Of a stretch of DNA of 64,000 nt, positions 1 to 12,925 are shown one piece after another. A program made the position numbers and the translations under genes. The first letter of the stretch is position 1. The number at the start of each line of letters is the position of its first letter. Below the pieces are notes generated by a model. The model had not been told where the DNA came from. It did no database searches and saw only the letters and a program-made list of their open reading frames with translations. Origin of the DNA: Eriocheir sinensis (taxonomy: Eukaryota > Arthropoda > Malacostraca > Decapoda > Varunidae); contig NW_026111668.1 in assembly GCF_024679095.1 (NCBI RefSeq), positions 256,001 to 320,000 on the forward strand. The letters are read 5' to 3'.

Positions 1-84
1 AATGACACCAAAGTAGAAGATAGAAGAAAATAAAGTGGAATACAGTTAAAAAAAAGAGCGATCGCAAATGAGAAATCGAACATG

Positions 85-330
85 GCGGTGTTTTTCAAGT
101 GTCTAGAATTCTACGTGGTAACCTCCGCAATGCTTGTCAGAATATTGCGACGTTTCCATCAGTTCAGCCTCAAAGCATATGTATTTTTCAAGGGATCAGG
201 AACACACCACGTCTAACCTTCCCAAACCAATCCAGAAACATGTGTATTTTTAAAGAGATCAAAAACTTCACGTAGAAAAAAAATAGTTACCTTCACAAAC
301 CAATCTAAAAACACCTATTTTTCAAGGGAT
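85..330. repeat. Degenerate tandem repeat, 63-93 bp period
   Basis: The block TTTTTCAAG(GGATC) recurs at about 91, 184, 247 and 318, and the following text (an acgt-containing stretch, then aacc and caaaccaatc) is partly shared between units. This is an old, diverged short array. No coding potential is visible. Confidence 0.65.
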
Positions 331-342
331 CGAGAATATATG

Positions 343-421
343 TTTTTTTACAGCAAAGGAGGCAGCTCAAGGGCTTAAAAAATCAATAATGAAAAAAAAC
401 CCGCTACTTAGTGCCCCTAAA
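343..421 (+). repeat. Short A-rich dispersed repeat, copy 1 (SINE-like)
   Basis: A T-run followed by ACAGCAAAGGAGGCAGCTCA, then AGGGC, an A-rich middle, and CCCGCTAC...GTGCCCCTAAA. The same two blocks separated by A-rich DNA occur at 34743-34856 and, inverted, at 30517-30606. Partial copies lie near 25.3, 51.9, 52.0 and 52.15 kb. It is short, non-coding and has no recognisable Pol III boxes, so the class is uncertain: it could be a SINE tail or a non-autonomous element end. Confidence 0.75.
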
Positions 422-640
422 TATACCTCCTAAATAAAATATGCCTCCAGGTCGTAGCCTTCCACCGCAAAACCAGACAATGTAAAAATTCCGCCACTCG
501 GGAGATCGCAGAAGTCGAGTCGGCGAGCGTCGCTTACAAGATTCTTAAAGTTTTGGAGGCACACGCAAGCCGCCGGGCAAAACTTCCGCGCCCGAACCGG
601 AATACGATACGCGGCCCGCCAGCTGGTTAACATCTTATTG
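422..640. other. Unique sequence, no gene seen
   Basis: Moderately GC-rich non-repetitive DNA between the dispersed repeat and the purine block. The short minus-strand open frame here has no recognisable motif, and I see no promoter or splice context strong enough to call. Confidence 0.4.
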
Positions 641-1010
641 AATCTGTGACGAGGGGGTGGGTGGGGGGTGGGGGGGAAAGGAGGAGGAGGAGGTGGGCTG
701 GAGGTGATGGAGATGGAGATTGAAATGTAGATGGAGGAGGAGGAGGAGGTGAAAATGAAAGATGAGAAGAAGAAATAGGAGGAGGAATAGGAATAGGAAG
801 AAGAGAAGGAGGCCGAGGACGAATTAGGAGGAGGAGGAAGAGGAGGAGGAGGAGGAGGAGGAGGAGGAGGAGGAGGAGCAAGGGAAGATGAGACAAGGCT
901 GCTGTAAATAGGAAGAGAAAGAGGAGATGATTCGTCGCTATTGAAGAAGACGAAAAAGAAGAAGAAGAAGAAGAAGAAGAAGAAGAAGAAGAAGAAGAAG
1001 AAAAGGGAAT
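641..1010. repeat. Purine-rich block with (GGA)n and (GAA)n
   Basis: Almost all purine on the plus strand, with (GGA)n near 838-880 and (GAA)n near 957-1002. Translations in any frame are runs of Glu, Lys, Arg, Gly or (antisense) Ser, Leu, Pro, so no gene is inferred. Confidence 0.9.
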
Positions 1011-1045
1011 GTCAAGGTGCTGATAAATTTCTGACCCACCAAAAC

Positions 1046-1104
1046 CCTTCCTTCCTTCCTTCCTTCCTTCCTTCCTTCCTTCCTTCCTTCCTTCCTTCCT
1101 TCCT
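1046..1104. repeat. (TTCC)n microsatellite
   Basis: About 14 uninterrupted copies of the tetranucleotide CTTC. Confidence 0.97.
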
Positions 1105-1156
1105 ACCCGAGGGCGACTTCGCAAACAAAGACCTCAAGTGGAGACGGTTTTGTGCC

Positions 1157-1159
<3 letters not shown>

Positions 1160-1253
<94 letters not shown>

Positions 1254-1287
1254 CCTTCTTCTTCTTCTTCTTCTTCTTCTTCTTCCT
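1160..1287. repeat. (CT)n then (TTC)n compound microsatellite
   Basis: A pure CT run of about 92 bp passes directly into CCCC and (TTC)n. Confidence 0.97.
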
Positions 1288-2020
1288 CTTCTGCGTTAAC
1301 GAGCCATTCGCCTCAACCATCATTCTTCTCTCCCTCTTCTGTGTCTCATTTCCTCTTTTATCGTCTTCCCCCTCTTCCTCTTCCTCCCTCCATCTTTTTA
1401 TTTTTTCTTTTCCCTTCTACCTCCCCTTCCTTACCATCATGCCTCTCCGTGTCTCCTATTTTCCCTTGTCCCTCTTTTCCTTTTTGCTTCCTCTTTTTCC
1501 TTCCCTTTTTTCTGATTCCTGTTCGCCTATCACATCATCCTTCTTGTCCCTTTTTCTCCTTTTTTCTGTCCTTTTCGCAAACATCCTTCCTCGATCCCTT
1601 CTTTTCTTCTTTCGTCTCCTACCGCTCTTCTTTAGCTCTTTTTTGACGTTTTTTCGCTAACTTCATTCCTTTCCTTCCTCGTTCGCCTCCTACCTCCCTT
1701 CTATTTGCTGTCCTCCTTTTCCCTCTTTTCCTTTCCTCCTCTCCCCTACCTCCCTTCCTCTGCCTCATGTTTGCCTCTTTTCATGCTCCTGCTATCCTCC
1801 CTTCCTCCCCTTTCTTTACATCCAACCTCCTTCCTATCCTCCCTTCCTCTACTTCCCTTTTTCTACCTTCTCTTTTTTTCTCCTCAAAGCCTCTTCCTTC
1901 CTCCCTTCCTCTCCCCCTCTCTCCTTCCCTTTACCATCCTGCCTTTCCCTCCTTCTCTCTCCTCAAAACCTCTTCGTTTCCTTCCTTCCATCCTCCTCTC
2001 CTTCCGCCCCCTTCCTGATG
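1288..2020. repeat. Pyrimidine-rich low-complexity block
   Basis: Around 85-90% C+T on the plus strand without a fixed period. Several overlapping Ser/Pro/Phe/Leu open frames here are composition artefacts. Confidence 0.85.
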
Positions 2021-2520
2021 GCCCCTCGCACATGGCTCACCTGGGACTCACCTGAGGAAGTAATGGGCGGCTAAAGGAAGGTAAAAGAGGCATCTCTTAG
2101 GCTGACCTCCATTTGTTGAGGTTAAGCTCATTTAGTAGCGGAGAAAACCCTCAGAGATGGCCTGCCGCGCCTTCCCCGTACGGGCTGCTGAGGCGTTCCT
2201 TCTTCTGTGTTAGCGACCGTTGGGTGAGGCTTTGTTTATGTTGCTTAGGGAAAGTTTGGTATGCGAGTGTTGTATTTTTCTGTTCATTGAGATATTTGGT
2301 TTTATTTTAGTGCCTGTTGGGTTGAGTTTGTTTATTTTTGTTAATTAAGGAAGTTTTAGTATGCGAGTCTTTTTTTTTTTCCCACTGAGTTTTTAATTTT
2401 GTTTTATTGTGTGTTGGGTCGAGTTTTGTTTACGGTTGGTAGATAAGTTTTGGTATACGATTAATTTTTTTTTTTTCAGTTTGTTTCTTCTGCATTTTTT
2501 TTTCTTGTTATTCATTATAT
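2021..2520. other. Unique G/T-rich sequence with T tracts
   Basis: Non-repetitive DNA. A phrase built on TGTGTTGGGT(C/T)GAG and (G/A)GTTTTGGTAT recurs loosely two or three times (about 2268, 2315 and 2410), suggesting a very old tandem duplication. No gene is seen. Confidence 0.4.
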
Positions 2521-2790
2521 ACTTTGTTTCCTTCCCTTTTCATCTTTATCTTTCCCTTCCTTAACCTTTTCCGTAACTTTATTTTTCTCTTCCACTTTTC
2601 TATCTTCTTCTTTTCCTTTCTTACTTCTCACTGTTTACCTTCCCTCAGACTTTTGCCGTTTCATTTCTTCACATCATTCTCCTCTTCCTCCTCCTCCTTC
2701 TCCTCCTCCTCCTCCTCCTCCTCCTCCTCCTCCTCCTCCTCCTCCTCCTCTTCTTCCTACTCACATCCTCCTCCCACTCACTGAATTTCA
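2521..2790. repeat. Pyrimidine-rich block with (CTC)n
   Basis: C+T-rich DNA ending in a (TCC)n run at about 2683-2751. The serine-rich translation is an artefact of the repeat. Confidence 0.9.
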
Positions 2791-2948
2791 CCTTTTCTTC
2801 AGTGTCTCAAAAATTCGGAACTTAGATTGCGAGCTTAAGACCAAAGAAAGGAGTCTGGCATCCACTCTTCTCTGTGGACTCTGCTAGAAAGATAGATAGA
2901 TAGATTGAGAGATATGGAAGGAAATAATAGTTTGAAATAGCTGACCTC

Positions 2949-3011
2949 CTTTCCATCCTTCCTTCCTTCCTTGCTTCCTTCTTTCCTTCGTTTCTTTTTC
3001 AACAGGTAATA
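2949..3011 (+). other. Candidate juxtaposed 3'/5' splice site (weak)
   Basis: A pyrimidine tract of about 50 bases (2949-3000) is followed by AACAG at 3001-3005 and directly by GTAATA at 3006. This is the layout of a recursive splice site, but the donor half matches the metazoan consensus only at GTAA. Chance is a real alternative in pyrimidine-rich DNA. Confidence 0.2.
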
Positions 3012-3335
3012 TAATTTTCTCTAACTGATAACAAACTTGCCCCTTCGTTTGTAATATGACTTGTTTTCCTTTTATTTTTACACGATTCTTATTACTTTAG
3101 AATATGATGGTTTTTTTTTTGCCAATTAACTTACACGGAGAAAAAAATCTTAACTAAAATCAATTCTTGACTGATTTATGACTTGATTTTTATTGACATT
3201 ATTTTCCCTTGTGATTAAAATGGAACGGTAATCTATAGCGCGCATTTCTCTACTCCCCAGAAATCGTTTAAAAGATCGAGACTTCTTGACTGGAATCAGG
3301 AAATCGTATACTTGGGGAGGAAAGCAATCAGAAAG
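3012..3335. other. AT-rich unique sequence, no gene seen
   Basis: AT-rich non-repetitive DNA without open frames of note. Confidence 0.4.
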
Positions 3336-3339
3336 AGAG

Positions 3340-3628
3340 TGTCTCCTTCCCTCCTTCTCTTCTTCTTTTTCTCTCCTCCTCCCATTCTTTGTCTTCCCAT
3401 TTCTCTTCTTCTTTTTCTTCTTTTATTTCTTCTTCTTCTTTTTCTTCTTCCTCCTCTTTCTCTTCCTCGTCTTCCTCTTCTTCTTTGTACTCCTCCTCCT
3501 CAAATTCTTCTTTTTCTATTTTTCTTCTTTCTCCTTTTTCTATTTCTTGCTCTCCCTCTTCTTCTTCTTTCTCCTCTTCCACCTCCTCCTCTTCCTCCTC
3601 CTTCTCCTAACGATTATTATTTTCTTCC

Positions 3629-3660
<32 letters not shown>
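3340..3660. repeat. (TTC)/(CTC) block ending in (CAC)n(AAC)n
   Basis: Imperfect TTC/CTC trinucleotide array, then six CAC and about six CAA units at roughly 3628-3660. Confidence 0.9.
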
Positions 3661-3727
3661 AGTACTTCGAGTCAGCTGGTGTCTTGTGGTCGAAGCAAAC
3701 TATCTTAGGAACAATATATCTCTTCTC

Positions 3728-3943
<216 letters not shown>

Positions 3944-4075
3944 AGGTGACTCCTACACGCAAGCACACATTCGTCTCCTCCTCCTCCTCCTCCTTTATGA
4001 CCGAAAGCCTCCCGAATCCTCTTAGGTATTGGAGAAGTTTCTTAGGGATCGAGCTTATATCTGTAACATTTGCTT

Positions 4076-4168
<93 letters not shown>
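4076..4168. repeat. (CT)n microsatellite
   Basis: About 46 uninterrupted CT units. Confidence 0.98.
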
Positions 4169-4172
<4 letters not shown>

Positions 4173-4184
4173 CTCTCAACTAGC

Positions 4185-4860
4185 ACGGAGAGAGAGGCAG
4201 GGAAATGGAAGAAGAATAGAAGAGAACGGAAAGGAAGGAAAAAAAATCGGAAAGGAAAAGAGAGAGAGAGAGAGAGAGAGAGGAGGGGAGGGGAGGGATG
4301 ATTGGAGGGGGTTGGCTGACTCCCTCTAGCATTGTTTTGACATTACATTGTGCGTCCTGGAAGTAGAGAAGCTAAAGATGACCTGTCCGGGCTGTGCTAC
4401 GGTGCGACCTGCCCTCACTCAGCCTGGCGAGGAGGAGGAGGAGGAGGAGGAGGAGGGGAAAGAGCAGGAGAAAAAAATTGGAGAAGGAGAAGAGGTAAAT
4501 AAGAAGAAAAGTCTGGTTGTGTGAAGGAAAAGAAGAAATGTACTTAGTGAAGGAAGACTAGGAGGAGGAGGAGGAGGAGGATAAAATAAATGTAGAAGAA
4601 GAGGTAAATAAGAAGATAAAACTGGCTGTGAGAGGAAGAAAGAATGGACCAAGAGGAGGAGGAGGAGGAGGAGGAAGAAGAGGAGGCGTAAATAAAGAAG
4701 ATAAAATAGAATAGTAGAAAGAGAAGGAAAGGAAAGGAAGGAAAAGCTGGTCGTGAGGAGGAGGGGAAGAAAAATGGACTAGGAGGAATAGGAAGAAGAG
4801 GAGGAGGAGAAGAAGGACGAGGACGAGGAGGAGGAGGAGGAACACTTTATCGCCTCCACC

Positions 4861-4899
<39 letters not shown>
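4185..4899. repeat. Purine-rich block with (GGA)n and (GA)n
   Basis: Mostly purine on the plus strand apart from a unique stretch at about 4320-4425. An imperfect unit is repeated about three times (about 4490-4800): aagaggtaaataagaag, then aa-ctgg and a (GGA)n run. It closes with (GA)n at 4863-4899. Confidence 0.85.
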
Positions 4900-4903
<4 letters not shown>

Positions 4904-5134
4904 GTTATCAGGGTACAAAACCGTGGGCAATTTTATAGATATCATAACAAAAATGTATTACTCTTGTATATATTAAGGTGTTTAGCGCTGGGAACTACGC
5001 TCACCTCCTATCCGTCTTTGAGTTTGCGATGCTTATGCTTGTCGTATGAGCAGTGTCCGCGCCGAGCTAACTTGTGTGAAAATATAGCAACTCTTTCTTG
5101 TTTTCCTTCTCTGTCTCTTATTTCTTATGGATTT
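4900..5134. other. Unique sequence, no gene seen
   Basis: Non-repetitive DNA. The 67-codon plus-strand frame has no domain or signal I recognise. Confidence 0.35.
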
Positions 5135-5770
5135 CTGTTGCTGGCCACCGTCTGCACTACGGCTTAAATTTCTTCTTAAGGCTGTTTCGTTCTAAGGTAT
5201 TTTTCTCCTCATTTTCGCTGTTAATACTTGCCTTCTGCGTCGCTGTGGAAAAAGTTATCCAAAGCTAAACCGTATGATATTATAGTGACTTTATTTATGT
5301 TTACTTTCCAGGACCGTGTAACTATATTATGGTTTTGAAGATAATAATTGCCTTCTTCGTTTCTATATGTTCTTCAAAGCCAAACCGTATGGTATTATAT
5401 TGAATTTATTTCTGTTTACTTTCCATCGCTAGTCACTGCCTGCTCTATAGCCTAAATTACTTCCTAGGACCGTGTAACTATATTTTTTGTTTTGAAGCTT
5501 ATAATTGCCTTCTTCGTTTCTATATGTTCTTCAAAGCCAAACCGTATGGTATTATAGTGAATTTATTTATGTTTACTTTCCATCGCTAGTCACTGCCTGC
5601 TCTATAGCCTAAATTACTTCCTAGGACCGTGTAACTATATTTTTTGTTTTGAAGCTAATAATTGCTATCTTCGTTTCTATATGTAATGTCTCCCAAGCTA
5701 AGTCGTATATCGCTACCGGGGGCATTTTCCCTTCGCTTTCCGTTGCTTCATTGTAACTTCTGCGTCGCTG
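5135..5770. repeat. Tandem array, about 157 bp period
   Basis: GGACCGTGTAACTATATT occurs at 5311, 5467 and 5624 (spacing 156 and 157). Two units are nearly identical across their length. Diverged partial units flank them, for example the shared phrases around TGCGTCGCTGTG at about 5240 and 5761. About four units in all. Confidence 0.9.
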
Positions 5771-6640
5771 TGTTGGGTGTATCGCCGAGTCAAGCCGCGT
5801 GAACTCTGAGCAGACTTCCCCTAACAAGCCATCGCGCGCCTGCAATCTAGCCCTATCATCGCCTCTGAGCCTCGCAGGGCACACAAACTCTGGAGCGGAT
5901 CCTCTCGCCAACTTCCGTCATCTTGCCCCTGTTCCACCTCACGACTTTCTTTCCCTCGTTATCGCCACGTGTTTTTCTTTTCAAGTATCTTTTGCTCTGA
6001 TAACTTCCATTTTTCTTTGTTTTTCATACTTTCATTCATTCTTCCCTTCACTTCTTTTCATATTTATTTCATTCAGCCTTCTTATATGCCTTCCATTCAT
6101 CATTTTTGCATGTCGTTCATTTGTTATATCTTTCGCTTATATCTGCATTTCTATATTTCTTTCAATTTTTATCGGTTTCCTATTTTTTTAACACCCATTT
6201 TTCTTTCACTCATAATTCCTTTGACAATTTATTTATTCATATTTCTTCTTTTTCTTATAGTGAAGTCATTTTTTTTTTACTATCTTATTTCTTTTACACG
6301 CAATTCCTTATACTTTTCATCTATTTCTATTTCCTAGTTTCTTTCACTTACGTCATTTTTTCAGCGACTGTCTATCGTCGTATTCCTTCACTCATCATTC
6401 TCTTCATATATCATCTACGTATTACCATGTCTTCTTTTTCTTCACTCAGGATCGCTATCTCTTATATTCCTTTCACTCACTGTCTATCATATTAAATTTT
6501 CATGCATTCAATATTCCTTCCACATAACATTCATTTCCATTGCCTTTTCCCTCTTACACTAACCCTTTTTTTCATATTCCTTTCCCTCACTGCCGTCGCT
6601 TATACTTTTCAGTGTTTATATTTTCCCAAAGTCATGCCGG
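5771..6640. other. Gene-free: GC-moderate then T-rich sequence
   Basis: 5771-5960 is unique and GC-moderate. 5960-6620 is T/C-rich with a loose recurrence of TTCACTCA-like and TATTCCTT-like phrases, perhaps a decayed tandem array. The Phe/Ile/Ser/Tyr-rich open frames are compositional. Confidence 0.5.
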
Positions 6641-6819
6641 ACGTCCATTAATCTTGGTTTACATAATGAAATATTGTTCCGCCCGCCGCTACCACCCGCC
6701 GCCCGTCCGTTCGTCCGAAATATACGCCGAATACATTATAATTTATCGCCTTTTCATTGAACTTCGGCGGAGTAAAGAAGGAATACAGGAACCCCCCGCG
6801 GCCCTCGCAGCTGTTTTAG

Positions 6820-6846
6820 GGCCGCTCTAGAACATCGAGAGCGGCC
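6820..6846. other. GC-rich perfect hairpin
   Basis: GGCCGCTCT (6820-6828) and its exact reverse complement AGAGCGGCC (6838-6846) are separated by a 9-base loop, at the end of a GC-rich patch (6685-6846). No function is assigned. Confidence 0.6.
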
Positions 6847-6849
6847 TTT

Positions 6850-7300
6850 CCTTCCCTTATTCTCCCTCTTTTCCCTTTTACAGCTTCTCTTTTTCCTCCC
6901 TCCTTCTCTTCCCCTGTTTATGATGCCTATTCCCAAAGTTTCCCTCCTTATTCCTTTTTCTTGACATTTCTTCCTCTTTCCTCCTCCTTCCCATTTTACA
7001 GTTCCTCCTCTTCCTCCCTCTCTTCCTATCTTCCCCCTCTCTTTCCCTCTCTTTTGTTCTTCCTTCCCTCTACAGCTCCTCTTTCTCTCCCATTTTTCTC
7101 TTGTTTCTGACGCGTATGCCCTAAGTTTTCCTTACTTTTACCTTCCTTTCCCTTCCTTTTCTACCCTTTTCCCTTCTCTCCCTTTACAGTTTCTTCTCTC
7201 CATATTTCTCCCTTGTCTACGATACCTATGCTCTATCCCCCTCCCTTTCCCTTCCCTTTTCCTCCCTTCTCTCTCCCTTTACAGCCGCTGGTCTCCTTCC
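6850..7300. repeat. Pyrimidine-rich imperfect tandem repeat
   Basis: TTTACAG or CTACAG followed by a C/T block recurs at about 6878, 6993, 7072, 7191 and 7281. A phrase like CTTGTTTATGATGCCTATGC follows in three of the units. Spacing is irregular (79-119 bp). Each unit resembles a 3' splice acceptor by chance of composition. Confidence 0.7.
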
Positions 7301-7640
7301 CTTCCTTAAAGTTCCCGAGGCCAATGACCCAACTTCACCCTTCCACGCCGCGTCCCTCCTCTCCCTTCTGCACTTCCACGCCTTCAAACGTCCTCCTGGC
7401 TTCCCTCTCCGCTATCTAGTGTCCCTCTCCTCACTCTCTCCTCCCTCTCCACACTCCTCTCTCGCAGCCCTTTCACTCTCCCTTCGATTTTCCTTTTGCA
7501 CGTTCACGCATTCATCGTTCCCTCTCTGTCTACCTTCCCTCTCCTCCTCCTTCCCCTCTCTCTGTTCTGCTTCCCTTCCCTTCCCTTCCTGGCACGTCAT
7601 AACTACTCCCTTGCTTTCTGTTCTCTGTCTTTTAAAGCTT
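7301..7640. repeat. Pyrimidine-rich low-complexity sequence
   Basis: C+T-rich on the plus strand with no regular period seen; open frames are Ser/Pro/Leu-rich artefacts. Confidence 0.7.
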
Positions 7641-8455
7641 TTTCGTCTCTTCCTTTTGCAGCTTTCTCAACTAAATGTTTGTCCCAGAAAGTCGAGAAAT
7701 GGTATGAGTTGCTGTAGCCCTCTTTCCTCACTCCCTTCGTTTTCCTTTTTGGTATGTCATGGTCTCCTCTTCGCCTTCCTTTCAATCCTCTTCATAACTA
7801 TCATTCGCTCCCACCTCCGCTAATTACTTCTTCCAGTTGGTTTAGAAATGCTCCAAGTTCCAGTAGCCGCCTTTTCCTCTCCACCTTCCTTTCCTTCTAT
7901 GTTCCCTTCATCACTACCTTTCTCTCCCTTCGCCGCTAAAGTTTGCCCCAATAAGTCCAGGGATGATCAAAATTCCCTCCCTCGCAGCCTTTTCTTAACC
8001 CCATTTCCCTTTCCTTCTCTGTATTTCTCTTTCTCTCTATTTCTCTACGTCTCCTTTTCCATCCCCTCCATCAGTACCTTTTGCTTCCTTCCCCGCTAAA
8101 GTTTGTCCCAATAAGTCTGGGGATGATCAAAATTCCCTCCCTCGCAGCCTTTTCTTAACCCCATTCGCCTTTCTTTCTCCGTATTTTTCATTCTCTTTCT
8201 CTGTATTTCTCTTCGGCTCCCTTTCCATTCCCCCCCATCAGTACCTTTCGCTCCCTTCGCCGTCAAAGTTTCCCCCAATAGGTCTAGGGATGTTCCAAAT
8301 TCACTCCGTCGCAGCCTTTTCTCAACCCCCTTTGCCTTTCTTTGTCCATATTTCTCTTTCTCTTTCTCTCTATCTCTTCGTCTCCCTTTCCATTCCCCCC
8401 CATCAGTACCTTTCGCTCCCTTCCCCGCCAAAGTTTCCCCCAATAGGTCGCGCAC
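7641..8455. repeat. Tandem array, about 165 bp period
   Basis: The phrase G(C/T)(T/C)AAAGTTT followed by (G/C)YCCCAATA occurs at 7933, 8095, 8262 and 8427 (spacing 162, 167, 165). Each is followed by aagtc/aggtc, a GATG-like word and a pyrimidine-rich half. A diverged unit starts near 7660. The last units also share TCAGTACCTTTCGCTCCCTT. Confidence 0.93.
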
Positions 8456-9474
<1,019 letters not shown>

Positions 9475-9597
9475 CTATCTGTCCATCTATTTATCTACCT
9501 GTCTATCTCAGGACCCATTCCATTCGTGTTCGGGTTAGCGTAAAACTCTACGTTAGGATTTTGCCAGATTTCATTACCTCTGTATATTTACCCAGTA

Positions 9598-9740
<143 letters not shown>

Positions 9741-9844
9741 GCTTTCCCATACCTCATTCCATTCGCATTTTAATTTATTTTCTTCTGTCGCTGTGTCTGA
9801 CAGGACCAACTAGGACTGTCTGAAAAATCTCAGTCTCTGTTTAT

Positions 9845-9935
9845 GTGTATATATCTATCTTTCTATCCTTGTTAATCTATATCCGTCTGCCTCTCTATCT
9901 ATCTATATCTTATCTATCTATCTGTCTGTCTATAC
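9845..9935. repeat. Imperfect (TCTA/TCTG)n tetranucleotide
   Basis: Tetranucleotide array with scattered substitutions. Between here and 10130 the sequence is unique or (GGT)n-like (about 10080-10105). Confidence 0.85.
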
Positions 9936-10168
9936 CACTCGCAAAGGAAGGTAATAAGAGAAATGGAAGAAGTGACAAGAGGAAGGGAAACGCTTTATGA
10001 GAACTGACGTTATTAGTGTGGTGTAGATGGTGAGGTTGGTAGTGGTGATTGTCGTAGTGACATGGTAGTGGGGGGTGATATTGTGGTGGTGGTGGTGGTG
10101 GTGGTATTAAAAGTGCTATGCTGATGTAAGCTGTAAAGCAAAAAATATATATAGTTAGCTTATATTTA

Positions 10169-10331
<163 letters not shown>

Positions 10332-10477
10332 ATCAACACGTACAAATCAATACCCCGGGACAGCATTTATTACATTTGTTAATTAGTTTAACTCTCAGGG
10401 CTGACAAGACAAATCAATTTACAAGCACGTACAGCAAACACACAATCAGCCCGTCATCACAAACTGGCGGACCAAAC

Positions 10478-10502
10478 ACACACACACACACACACACACA
10501 AG

Positions 10503-10557
<55 letters not shown>

Positions 10558-10688
10558 CACTCTGGCTGGTGATGTCTGAGTCTAGCCCGTGATCTGACCA
10601 GGGTGAATGATATAGTGGTTGGCAGGGTAAATAGAGACACATAAGCAATACCAGTGATAAAAAGGGAAATAAATAAAAAGAATCAAAG

Positions 10689-10728
<40 letters not shown>

Positions 10729-10764
10729 TCCTTACATCAACACACACGGACCGACAGGCAGGCA

Positions 10765-10818
<54 letters not shown>

Positions 10819-10853
10819 CCTTTCATCAACACACACTGACCGACTGGCAGGCA

Positions 10854-10901
<48 letters not shown>

Positions 10902-10974
10902 TACTGGCAAAGAAACGTAGGAACTAAACAGACAAAGAAATAAAAAATTTAACAACACCACTATTAAATTCTAT

Positions 10975-11035
<61 letters not shown>
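10478..11035. repeat. Cluster of (CA)n tracts with an amplified linker
   Basis: Five CA tracts (about 10478-10554, 10690-10726, 10768-10815, 10855-10898, 10977-11035). Two adjacent tracts are joined by near-identical linkers with a CATCAACACACAC core followed by (G/T)GACCGAC(A/T)GGCAGGCAAG, about 89 bp apart. The linker was duplicated together with its CA tract. Confidence 0.95.
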
Positions 11036-11037
<2 letters not shown>

Positions 11038-11094
11038 GCAGACAAGAACTGATCCAGTTTGCATGTTTGTATGTAAAAAAACAGTAATACCAGA

Positions 11095-11097
<3 letters not shown>

Positions 11098-11187
<90 letters not shown>
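11098..11187. repeat. (CT)n microsatellite
   Basis: About 45 uninterrupted CT units. Confidence 0.98.
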
Positions 11188-11190
<3 letters not shown>

Positions 11191-11219
11191 CTGACCTCGT
11201 TTAGAGCGATAATTGTACA

Positions 11220-11485
11220 GAAGTTTAACCCACGCATTCGTACCTCACACAACCCGCCTTGACCCAGAATCCAAACCCTTTATAAAACCCACAACCATAT
11301 CCCTCTTTATGCCGGCCTGAATCCTCTAATGGCGGCCCTGCATACCTTAGGGCCCGAACACCTGACCTCCAGTAATTAGGCGCCAGGTGGACCAGGTGTG
11401 AGGGTGCACTAGACTCCACAAATTAATATCCGGGCTTGATCCCTCCACGCCACCTGGAGGCAAATTGTTAATCTCGGCAACGAAT
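11220..11485. promoter_or_regulatory. Unique island with clustered CAGGTG motifs
   Basis: An isolated unique, GC-moderate segment between simple repeats. Four CAGGTG/CACCTG words lie at 11359-11364, 11384-11389, 11393-11398 and 11451-11456, and TAATTA/ATTAAT words lie at about 11373 and 11422. CAGGTG is the high-affinity E-box bound by Snail/ZEB-type zinc fingers and some bHLH proteins. That this is an enhancer is inference from motif density only. Confidence 0.25.
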
Positions 11486-11489
11486 TTGT

Positions 11490-11781
11490 GTGTTCTGTGG
11501 GGGAGGGAGGGAAGGAGGGAGAGAGAAAGAGAGAGGTGGGGGATGTGTTTTGAAAAGGAGGGAGAGAGAAAGAGAGAGGCGATATGTGTGTTTTAAAGGA
11601 GGGGGGTGAGAGAGAAAGAAAGCGATGGTATGTGTGTGTCAAGGCGGGGGGGAATTAGAGAGAGAGAGACAGAGAGGTTGGGGAGGTTTCGAAAAGGGAG
11701 GGAGAGAGAAAGAAAGATGTGGTATATGTGTTTCAAGGGAGAAGGAGGTGAGAGAGAAAGAGAGAGGTGATAAGTGTGTTT

Positions 11782-11821
<40 letters not shown>

Positions 11822-11900
11822 TATGTGTGTTTCAAGGGGGGGTGGGGGGGATGAGAGGTAGTACCATGTTTGTTTGTGTTAGGAGGGAGGGGAGAGAGAT
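11490..11900. repeat. G-rich minisatellite, about 50-60 bp unit
   Basis: Seven or eight units of a pattern GGAGGGAGAGAGAAAGAGAG, then AGGTG, a tatgtgtgt word and TTTCAAG. G tracts (GGGGGG and similar) end several units. A pure GA run lies at about 11785-11818. Confidence 0.9.
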
Positions 11901-12195
11901 ACGTGTGTTTGGAAGAGGTGGAAGGAGTAGGAGAGGTAAATAGTATGTTTGTGTTTGTTTGTGTGCTTGTGAGAGGAGTAATTAATGAATTTGAATTGGA
12001 GTTTCGGGGATTAGGGAGTTGGTAATTAGTGTTTCTTTGGTGGTAGTGGAGTAAAGTGTTAATACATGTGTTTAGGGGAGGGTGAAACTAGAAAGAATGA
12101 TTGTCTCTGTGTGTGTGCTGTTGGGGGGGGGGGGGTAGGATGTGTATTAAAGGATAGAGAAGAAAGAGGGAGGGGAGTATTTGTGTTTAAGGAAA

Positions 12196-12232
<37 letters not shown>

Positions 12233-12309
12233 GTGAGTGCGTGTGTGTGTGTGTGGTGTGTGATTGTATGTGCGTGTGTGTGTCTATAGGAGGGAGAGAT
12301 TGTCTGTGC

Positions 12310-12346
<37 letters not shown>

Positions 12347-12440
12347 CACTGTATTGGTTTTTATTTTGTGTGTGTGTGTCTGTGTTTATTTGTGTGTGCG
12401 TGCGTTTGTGTGTGTTTTAGGGAAGGGGACTGTTGGAGAG
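11901..12440. repeat. G/T-rich block with (GA)n and (GT)n
   Basis: Mostly G and T on the plus strand, with GA runs at about 12199-12228 and 12312-12343 and short GT runs. It includes a run of 11 G at 12124. No gene. Confidence 0.85.
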
Positions 12441-12528
12441 TGTTGAAAATTTAAATAAAACTTTTTCTCTCTAAACATACAAGGAGTTAGAGATAAAAAG
12501 TAAAGATTAAAGGGTAGGCAGTGTGAAT

Positions 12529-12636
<108 letters not shown>

Positions 12637-12925
12637 ACCCTTTTTCCCCTTCAAGTGATTTCTTTCTCCCCTTCCTTCGATTCTCTTTCCTCCCCGTAAC
12701 CTTCCCCTCCCCTTCCCTATCCTCCTCTCTCCACTCCCTCCCTTACTCTCCCATCCCTTCCCCTTCACCCCCCCCCCCTTCCCTTACCTCCCTTTCTCTT
12801 AACCTTCCCCTTCCCATCGTTCCCTTACTCTCATCCTCATCTCCTTCCTTCTTTTCTCCCCTCCCTCATATTCCCCACCTCTCCCACCCCTACCCTCCCT
12901 CCCCCCTCCTCCTCCCCTTCTCAGC

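Noticed and set aside
6820..6846. Rho-independent-type terminator (GC hairpin followed by TTTCC)
   Set aside because: The organism is eukaryotic and the T run is too short; kept only as a hairpin.
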